This document shows, piece by piece, positions 42,434-47,772 of a DNA stretch of 47,772 nucleotides (position 1 is its first letter; every line of letters begins with the position of its first letter). Below the pieces are notes generated by a model. It saw only the letters and a program-made list of their open reading frames with translations, was not told the DNA's origin and made no database searches. The stretch covers positions 1-47,772 of the forward strand of contig CALCCW010000295.1 in NCBI GenBank assembly GCA_937900185.1, in the 5' to 3' direction. This DNA comes from QQUK01 sp913009765. GTDB taxonomy: Bacteria > Zixibacteria > MSB-5A5 > GN15 > FEB-12. The position numbers were made by a program, and so were the translations under genes.

Positions 42434-42523
42434 AATAAGAAGACTTGACAATCGACACAACTTCTCTATATTGTTCATCCTATACCGCGGGGTGGAGTCC
42501 GCCCAGGCGGAGTAGCTCGTCGG
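42434..42523 (+). repeat. Partial duplication of the tRNA-fMet promoter and 5' half
   Basis: Positions 42434-42497 match 42771-42834 at 63 of 64 bases. They include the promoter (TTGACA, 16 bp, TATATT) and the first 12 bases of the tRNA. The D-loop is replaced by the palindrome TCCGCCcaGGCGGA, then AGTAGCTCGTCGG resumes the tRNA up to the 5' strand of the anticodon stem, where the similarity ends. The copy cannot make a tRNA, but it supplies a promoter for the GIY-YIG gene. Confidence 0.85.
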
Positions 42524-42533
42524 AAAACAATTC

Positions 42534-42785
42534 ATGTACATAACTTATGTCATCAAATCAGAATCAGATAACTTATACACAGGTCATACAAACAATTTAG
42601 AACGAAGATTATTTGAACATAATAATGGGTTGTGTAAAACGACAAAAGTTAATAAAAATTGGAAAGTAATTTTTACTAAGTCATTTCCTACTCGTTCGGA
42701 AGCAATGAAACATGAAAAATGGTTAAAAACCGGTCATGGTCGAGATTTTATTAAAAGCTATATGAATTCAAATAAGAAGACTTGA
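42534..42785 (+). CDS. GIY-YIG domain endonuclease-like protein
   Basis: This is an 83-residue single-domain GIY-YIG protein. The variant motif is YITYVIKSESDNLYTGHTNN, with RRLFEHN following (catalytic Arg) and the Glu in SEAMKHEKWLKTGHG. It has the length of YhbQ/UvrC-like solitary domains. It lies between two copies of the tRNA-fMet promoter region. Its stop codon falls inside the -35 box of the intact tRNA promoter, and its own expression would come from the duplicated promoter. A homing-type origin at the tRNA gene is inferred from this layout. Confidence 0.85.
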   Translation: MYITYVIKSESDNLYTGHTNNLERRLFEHNNGLCKTTKVNKNWKVIFTKSFPTRSEAMKHEKWLKTGHGRDFIKSYMNSNKKT

Positions 42786-42810
42786 CAATCGGCACAACTT
42801 CTCTATATTG
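42783..42810 (+). promoter_or_regulatory. tRNA-fMet promoter
   Basis: TTGACA begins at 42782, followed by a 16-bp spacer and TATATT, about 13-15 bp before the tRNA 5' end. The -35 box overlaps the TGA stop of the GIY-YIG gene. Confidence 0.7.
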
Positions 42811-42822
42811 TTCATCCTATAC

Positions 42823-42899
<77 letters not shown>

Positions 42900-42907
42900 A
42901 ATTTAAG

Positions 42908-42943
42908 TCCCTGAAGCTTAACAGCTTTGGGGATTTCTTTTTT
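42908..42943 (+). terminator. Terminator of tRNA-fMet
   Basis: TCCCTGAAGCT-taac-AGCTTTGGGGA (one mismatch, one wobble) is followed by TTTCTTTTTT. Confidence 0.7.
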
Positions 42944-43050
42944 GTCCATAAATAATTGACTTTCTAACAGTCCCGACTACACCGCTTCAACCTTAACAAT
43001 TTGATACTACTCAAATAACAAAATATCACCATAATTAGATACAATAAGAC

Positions 43051-43281
43051 TTGAATAAGCACTATTCTTTTGCTATATTTACAGTGAGTTTTTGTCGGAC
43101 TTCAAAATTAGCCCCCCAAAACTTAATAATGTTTTAAGCAATAGCAACTGTTGGCTGATGAATTAATTATGCTTAATAATTGTTACTTGTGGGAAACTGC
43201 GAGATTTCGACCAGATTTTTATTGGAGTATCTCATACGGAACTATTGAGTTTTAAAAAAATAATTTATGAAAGAGAAATAA
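43051..43281 (+). promoter_or_regulatory. Promoter and long leader of the ATP-grasp/opine genes
   Basis: TTGAAT (43051-43056), a 17-bp spacer and TATATT (43074-43079) give a good promoter. Transcription would leave a 5' leader of nearly 200 nt before ATG 43282. I recognise no known riboswitch in it. Short inverted repeats (for example AATTAATT/AATAATT near 43170) are weak. Confidence 0.45.
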
Positions 43282-44385
43282 ATGAAAGTATCCAATACTC
43301 GAGCATCTATCCCGCTGCAGTTTGATTCTCATCGAGGTATTAAATCAGCAGATAAACTTATAAATAAACCGGGGTATCTGCTTGGTATAATCGAAGAATT
43401 TGATAACAACCATTTACCTTATATCTCCACTTGTGAAGCCTTGGGGGTTCATTACAAAACTCTCGATATCTCAGGCTCTGATTGGATAAAAGTCATACAA
43501 AGTAGCGGATGTGATGCTTTTCTTGTTTGGCCCTCCTTCAAGGTGAGCATACAGAAACGTATGTTCGACGAACGATTGAAGATAATAGTTGATGAAATGC
43601 ACATGATCATTTACCCAACCTGCGATGAAGTTTGGTTGAATGAAAGTAAACTGCGGATGTCTTATTGGCTGGAATCGCATAACATACCGCATACTAAGAC
43701 ATGGGTATACTATTCCGACGAACAAGCATTTAAATTTGCTGAAAATGCCGACTTACCGATTGTAGTAAAACACGATATGGGCTCAAGGAGTGCAGGAGTG
43801 GAGATTCTTTATAACCGCACTGAACTTTTGCATTATGTTAATAATCGTTTCGGGAAAGGGCTTGTTTGCCGAGGAGCCGACAGCCGGGATAGTGAATGGG
43901 GTTATATTCTGTTTCAGGAATTCCTCCCGGATGTAGCCGAATGGCGAATGATTAGAATCGGAGAGTCATATTTCGGACATCAGAAACTTGCAGATGGGGC
44001 ATTTCATAGTGGTTCCGGAAAAGTGGGATGGTATAATCCTCCTATTGAACTGTTGGACTTTATTCGCGAGCTAACTGACAATGCCGGATACACAGCAATC
44101 AATGTGGACATCTTTGAAACTCCTGATGGACATTTTGTCGTTAATGAGATTCAGTCGCACTTTGCTGCCTACATAGAGTCTCAAATGTACATCGACGGCA
44201 AACCGGGTCGATATTTATATGATTATTCCAACGAAGAATGGCGATTTGAAGAAGGTGTTTTTTGCCGGAACAGTTGCTGTGATCTACGGGTAAAAGAACT
44301 TCTCAATCAACTTGATAGAGCAGCATCCCAATTATCGCTGCATGATGTTGAAAAACTCGCACGAAAAAATGTAATTAATATTTGA
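43282..44385 (+). CDS. ATP-grasp ligase, RimK-like
   Basis: This is a 367-residue cytoplasmic enzyme. The N-terminal third is a Rossmann-like pre-ATP-grasp region. The ATP-grasp core has the Lys/Gly-rich ATP loop LPIVVKHDMGSRSAGVEIL, a LFQEFLPDVAEWRMIRIG strand, and the metal-binding block INVDIFETPDGHFVVNEIQS. Such enzymes join a carboxylate to an amine through an acyl phosphate. The next gene, 22 bp on, is an opine-type dehydrogenase, so the pair could build a small amino-acid-derived metabolite. No NRPS, transporter or nicotianamine-synthase gene is adjacent. The substrates are unknown. Confidence 0.82.
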   Translation: MKVSNTRASIPLQFDSHRGIKSADKLINKPGYLLGIIEEFDNNHLPYISTCEALGVHYKTLDISGSDWIKVIQSSGCDAFLVWPSFKVSIQKRMFDERLKIIVDEMHMIIYPTCDEVWLNESKLRMSYWLESHNIPHTKTWVYYSDEQAFKFAENADLPIVVKHDMGSRSAGVEILYNRTELLHYVNNRFGKGLVCRGADSRDSEWGYILFQEFLPDVAEWRMIRIGESYFGHQKLADGAFHSGSGKVGWYNPPIELLDFIRELTDNAGYTAINVDIFETPDGHFVVNEIQSHFAAYIESQMYIDGKPGRYLYDYSNEEWRFEEGVFCRNSCCDLRVKELLNQLDRAASQLSLHDVEKLARKNVINI

Positions 44386-44407
44386 TTTACAGAATAGGAA
44401 CAAAATA

Positions 44408-45502
44408 ATGAAAGTCACAATCATTGGTGCCGGAAATGCGGGCTTATCGCATGCCGCTATGATAACCAAACAAGGTCATCAGGTTACAATTGTAAAAACA
44501 ACTCGTTTGATGTACGAAGATTCTTTTGATGTATTGATTCAGAAAAAACAAATAGAATACGAGAAAGGCGACGATAAGGGCGTAGTCAGCATTGAGAAAG
44601 CGACACGAGATATTCCCGATGCCGTTTCTCAAGCGGACGTAATCTTTATCTTGACGCAAAGTGTCGCCCACGAAAAACTCTCTGAACTGATCTCGCCTCA
44701 TCTGCGAAACGGACAGATTCTGCTTGTCTCGCCGGGCTATGCCGGAAGTTTCTTTTTTTCGACAAAATGCAAGGGGAAAGGTGTTGTGTTCGCCGAAGGC
44801 GAATCGATAGCTTTTGATTCCCGAATTATCGCTCCGGGAAAAGTTAATATTTGTTTTGAAAACATTCGCAACCCTATCGGTGTTTTCCCATCTGAAAAAA
44901 CTGAGGAGACACTGAAAGTTTTGAAGGAAATTATTCCCAGATTTACCGCCAGACAGAATATATTGGAATCAGCATTTCACAATCCGAACCTTATCGTTCA
45001 CACCGTGGGTACAATAATGTCAGTTGCTCGAATTGAAAACAGTAAGGGCGATTTTTGGATGTATCGCGAGTCCTTTACACCTACAATCATGAAATTGGTT
45101 GGAGATTTGGATGCTGAAAAAATGGCAATACTGAAATATTTCGAGTTACCTACTCAGAGTTTCGCAGAATCATTCCAGTTCCGAACTTACGATGATCTCA
45201 GTGCGGATCCAATGGAAGCTCTTCGCCACTACGCAGAATTCGGATCACCTAAGGGACCTGTTGACGCACAAACTCGCTATATCACCGAGGATGTTCCGAT
45301 GGGTCTGTGCTTCATGTCTTCAATTGGAAAAAAGGCAAATATCCCCACTCCTGTATGCGATGCACTAATCTCTATCGCATCCGCGATGCATCAAAAAGAT
45401 TACTACGCAGAGGGAAGAACACTTGGTCAACTTGGTATTGACCACTATTCTGTCAGTGAGTTGAAGAATATCCTCGAGATGGGTTTTCCACCCAATGCAT
45501 AA
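44408..45502 (+). CDS. NAD/NADP opine (octopine/nopaline) dehydrogenase family
   Basis: This 364-residue protein has a nucleotide-binding GAGNAGLSHAAMITKQGH at the start, a QADVIFILTQSVAHEK strand, LVSPGYAGSFFF, and an ODH C-terminal domain with NPNLIVHTVGTIMSVARIE containing the catalytic His. The family reductively couples the amine of an amino acid with a keto acid. Metallophore enzymes such as CntM are in the same fold family. It is co-oriented with the ATP-grasp gene (22-bp gap), and its product may be modified by that enzyme or may feed it. Confidence 0.85.
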   Translation: MKVTIIGAGNAGLSHAAMITKQGHQVTIVKTTRLMYEDSFDVLIQKKQIEYEKGDDKGVVSIEKATRDIPDAVSQADVIFILTQSVAHEKLSELISPHLRNGQILLVSPGYAGSFFFSTKCKGKGVVFAEGESIAFDSRIIAPGKVNICFENIRNPIGVFPSEKTEETLKVLKEIIPRFTARQNILESAFHNPNLIVHTVGTIMSVARIENSKGDFWMYRESFTPTIMKLVGDLDAEKMAILKYFELPTQSFAESFQFRTYDDLSADPMEALRHYAEFGSPKGPVDAQTRYITEDVPMGLCFMSSIGKKANIPTPVCDALISIASAMHQKDYYAEGRTLGQLGIDHYSVSELKNILEMGFPPNA

Positions 45503-46013
45503 ATCAACTCCGTGAAGTCAGTCGCCAATGGAAAGGAACCAATCTGATATTGATATACCCCTCTTGCTAACAGAATTAGCCAAAACAACAGAAAATACCT
45601 GACAGGTTGTTTTCCATAAATATTTGCTATTACTATAGGGCTTGCTAATAAACCCTCCATTCAGTCTTTGCGAGTCGAGTGAGTGATAACAAACGAGACG
45701 TGGCAATCTATAACTTAGTTCTTAACAAAAACATAAGATTGCTGCACTTCGTCCGCCTTTGCGGACTCCGTTCGCAATGATAGGAAATTGGACTTTATCA
45801 ACAAGCCCTTTTGGGTCGTTTTTTTTGCAGGACACAAATGGCAGGGTTCAAACCTATTTCCTGCTGTCTAATTGAATGGCGTTCTGAGTCACAACGACTT
45901 AGAAATATAACTACATGAGATAGTTTTTGAACTAACGCTAATTTCATTTCTTCAAATTAAATTTTGTGAATTATACAAACTTTGATACAGGTGAAAAGAG
46001 TTTAATTGATGAC
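45503..46013. repeat. Gene-free stretch with dispersed repeat fragments
   Basis: GGCAATCT (about 45703) and AGATTGC (about 45735) form a loose inverted pair. GTCCGCCTTTGCGGAC is a hairpin near 45750. GGACTTTATCAACAAGCCC at 45790-45808 is the reverse of the arm at 37146-37164. No coding frame looks real. Confidence 0.5.
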
Positions 46014-46047
46014 AAAAAAGGGACAGACTTTTTCATCTGTCCCTTTT
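46014..46047 (-). terminator. Terminator of the secreted repeat protein
   Basis: AAAAGGGACAGA / TCTGTCCCTTTT is a perfect 12-bp stem with an 8-nt loop. A T-run on the minus strand continues as TTTTTTG. It lies just past the stop at 46066. Confidence 0.85.
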
Positions 46048-46065
46048 AATTATCAAGTTATAGAT

Positions 46066-46698
46066 TTATTTTAGCAATAACATTTTCTTGGTTTCGACAT
46101 GGTCACCGGCTTGGAAACGGTAAAAATACATTCCCGATGAAACTTTTTGACCAAGGGAATTATTACCATCCCAACTGATTTTATATGTTCCGGCACCGAC
46201 GGTACCATTAACAAGTGTCCGTACTTTTTGACCATTGATATTAAAAATTTCAATCAAAACATCTGTTCGTGTCGGTACACTGTATTCAACAACTGTTGTC
46301 GGGTTAAACGGGTTCGGATAATTCTGACTTAATATAAAATTGTTTGGTAATTCAAAACCTATCTGGTCCCCAACATCTGTAGGTGATTCAGAAATTCCAA
46401 TAACAAATGGAGATAACGAAGTTGTACTGCCTGTTACTTTATTATTGATTACGTCAAGAACTTGTGTAATGTCAACCCATGTATTTCCATCATAGTGCCA
46501 CAGAGCAACAAGAGCTTCTTCCGCAGCAGTCATTCCGGCATCATCGTAGTTTAAGGTGATACTGATATTTCCGGTGTATTGTGCATCGGTTGAGATTTCA
46601 TAGTATCTTGGTGGGTCTGCAGGAAAAAGAGTGAAATTAGCTCCGGAAGCCGGTCCGTTGTCACTCACCGAGAGGTTTACATCACCCTGCTGATCCAA
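46066..46698 (-). CDS. C-terminal part of secreted protein with T9SS-like sorting domain (after a frameshift)
   Basis: These 210 residues continue the gene at 46682 in another frame. The apparent start codon (TTG 46698) has no ribosome site and falls mid-domain. The sequence repeats the pattern of the upstream part (FTLFPADPPRYYEISTDAQY ... NITLNY-like ... SPFVIG) and ends in a secretion-tail domain (FILSQNYPNPFNPTTVVEYS ... GTYKISWDGNN ... SSGMYFYRFQAGD ... KKMLLLK). That tail is typical of FCB-group cell-surface or secreted proteins exported by a type-IX-like route. Joined, the two parts form one protein. The break may be a one-base assembly error near the contig end or a true frameshift. 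Confidence 0.75.
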   Translation of the reverse strand: MDQQGDVNLSVSDNGPASGANFTLFPADPPRYYEISTDAQYTGNISITLNYDDAGMTAAEEALVALWHYDGNTWVDITQVLDVINNKVTGSTTSLSPFVIGISESPTDVGDQIGFELPNNFILSQNYPNPFNPTTVVEYSVPTRTDVLIEIFNINGQKVRTLVNGTVGAGTYKISWDGNNSLGQKVSSGMYFYRFQAGDHVETKKMLLLK

Positions 46699-47735
46699 CC
46701 ATATCGAAATTTAGGTTGACTGTATCTCCTGCGGGAGTGGCAAGATCAGTACCGCTATTGGCTCCCGACGAAAGTGACTGGGAATTTTCGCAGACATCAC
46801 CAACACCGTTACTATCAAGGTCTTCCTGCAACGGGTTATATCCATACGGACAGTTGTCACACAAATCTCCGATACCATCACCATCAGTATCTAGGGTATC
46901 TTCACAATTACCAATAACAAAATCCCCTAAAGTATATGTCCGTCCAACAATTGTATTGTAAAGAGTATTCGCAGGTGAAGAAGTAATATTTCTCCACGTA
47001 CCATCTATTTGTTGGAATATTTGCAGGTTCTCTTCTTGCCCGGAAACAAGATTGGTATCGAGGTAAGGCAGTTTGACTGTTATCATACCGCTGTAAACGG
47101 CATCAGTTGCAAAAGTATATTGTATCGGTCCCTGCCAGGGAATTTCTCTGATACCACTGGAATACTGAACCAGAGGAATAAGTTCAAAAGAGATCGGACC
47201 TTCTGCCAAGACGGTATCAAAAGTAAGTTGAGAATGAGAACCGCTCATGTCCCAGTCTCTTTCCCAAAACATGATGCCACGATTAATACCTGTGGGTAGA
47301 ATAGCGTCTTCCTCACACAAATCACCAATACCATCTGCATCGGAATCTTCTTGAGCAATATTTTTAAACCATTTGCAGTTATCACAAATATTGCTCCATA
47401 AATCACCGTCGAAATCATCGTTGCTCTGGCATTCCAAATTAGGGAAAGTACACCCATAAGTATATACAGCACCGCGTAAATTGTTATCATTAGTGGGATC
47501 TCCCGGTCCTTCGGCCCAAGTAGCTCCGATGGCAAAATTGGGATCGCCATCACCGTCGATATCCCCTAATCCGGCAACGGATGCACCCAATTTCTGATTG
47601 GTTCCGTATCTATCGTAAACTTCCATCAGTAACGAACCATCAGCCCCGGAGTAAATATAGACTTTCCCCTTATTATTGCCATAACGATATGCCCCCACGG
47701 CAAAATCTCCATAACCGTCATTACTTATATCACCA
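46682..47735 (-). CDS. Secreted FG-GAP / thrombospondin-type-3 repeat protein, 5'-truncated and frameshifted
   Basis: At least 350 residues are visible. The frame continues upstream of GTG 47698 to the adapter junction, so the N-terminus is missing. It begins with FG-GAP repeats (LGDISNDGYGDFAVGAY and LGDIDGDGDPNFAIGAT). Calcium-binding TSP3 repeats follow (EDSDADGIGDLCEEDA and DTDGDGIGDLCDNCPYG). Between and after them are a beta-rich module and the start of its second copy. At 46699-46705 the frame is lost by one base relative to the downstream part. It is probably a large surface or secreted adhesin-like protein. Confidence 0.8.
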
Positions 47736-47772
47736 AGATCGGAAGAGCGTCGTGTAGGGAAAGAGTGTAGAT
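47736..47772. other. Illumina TruSeq adapter sequence (artefact)
   Basis: The last 37 bases, starting AGATCGGAAGAGC and ending AGTGTAGAT, equal the standard TruSeq universal adapter read-through. They are not genomic and show that the window ends at an untrimmed contig edge. Confidence 0.97.

Noticed and set aside
43080..43281. Known riboswitch in the ATP-grasp leader
   Set aside because: I could not match any riboswitch core, and the inverted repeats are short and AT-rich.
45445..45706. Minus-strand frames after the opine dehydrogenase
   Set aside because: They overlap the 3' end of the clear ODH gene or repeat fragments, with no ribosome site and no recognisable domain.

Overview
This AT-rich window looks like one contig from a metagenome-assembled, Gram-negative, anaerobically respiring bacterium of the FCB type. 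The signs are a type-IX-like C-terminal sorting domain behind FG-GAP and thrombospondin-type-3 repeats, outer-membrane porin-cytochrome genes, many dispersed palindromic intergenic repeats, and lipoproteins with lipoboxes. A Zixibacteria-like lineage is possible, but that is inference from gene style, not phylogeny. The last 37 bases are Illumina TruSeq adapter sequence, so the right end is an assembly edge and not biology.

Left part (1-8 kb): a truncated 4-hydroxybutyryl-CoA dehydratase/HpaB-family flavoprotein; a GAF-GAF-SpoIIE phosphatase; a TrmO-like tRNA methyltransferase; a DUF2975 membrane protein with its small HTH partner; and an Rrf2 regulator followed by a quinol-type nitric oxide reductase.

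Centre-left (8-20.4 kb, all minus strand): the main feature. A TetR regulator precedes an extracellular-electron-transfer-like locus. In transcription order it holds a decaheme DmsE/MtrA cytochrome, an MtrB/PioB-like porin, an ImcH-like seven-heme NapC/NirT protein, 7- and 9-heme membrane-anchored cytochromes, a b-type cytochrome, a 15-heme protein and an 11-heme CbcL-like cytochrome fused to a b-type domain. I count 60 CX2-4CH sites. The porin frame is interrupted by one in-frame UGA followed by a GC-rich hairpin resembling a bacterial SECIS element. A perfect 11-bp inverted repeat between tetR and the decaheme gene, with a related sequence in the tetR promoter, looks like the TetR operator pair. 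The inferred electron path is quinol, then inner-membrane ImcH/CbcL-like proteins, periplasmic multiheme proteins, and the porin-cytochrome conduit. No outer-surface terminal cytochrome is present in the window.

Middle (20.6-31 kb): an HD-domain protein, a LYS4-type homoaconitase/aconitase, a membrane protein, two lipoproteins (one transglutaminase-like), an MmgE/PrpD protein, and a small Cys-rich exported protein with a membrane-anchored thioredoxin-like neighbour. Palindromic repeats of the TGTAGGG...CCCTACA type fill the gaps.

Defence-like segment (29.3-38.4 kb): two inverted copies of a two-gene cassette (a HEPN-type protein with an RNxxxH motif plus a 65-aa CWIAH protein), each with its own conserved promoter. 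They flank a methyltransferase, mfd, an Hc1-like protein and an HhaI/HinP1I-like GCGC restriction-modification pair.

Right part (38.8-47.7 kb): motAB, a CPA2 antiporter, a zinc-ribbon mini-protein, a GIY-YIG gene sitting in a partial duplication of the initiator tRNA gene and its promoter, an ATP-grasp plus opine-dehydrogenase pair, and a frameshifted secreted repeat protein that runs into the adapter.
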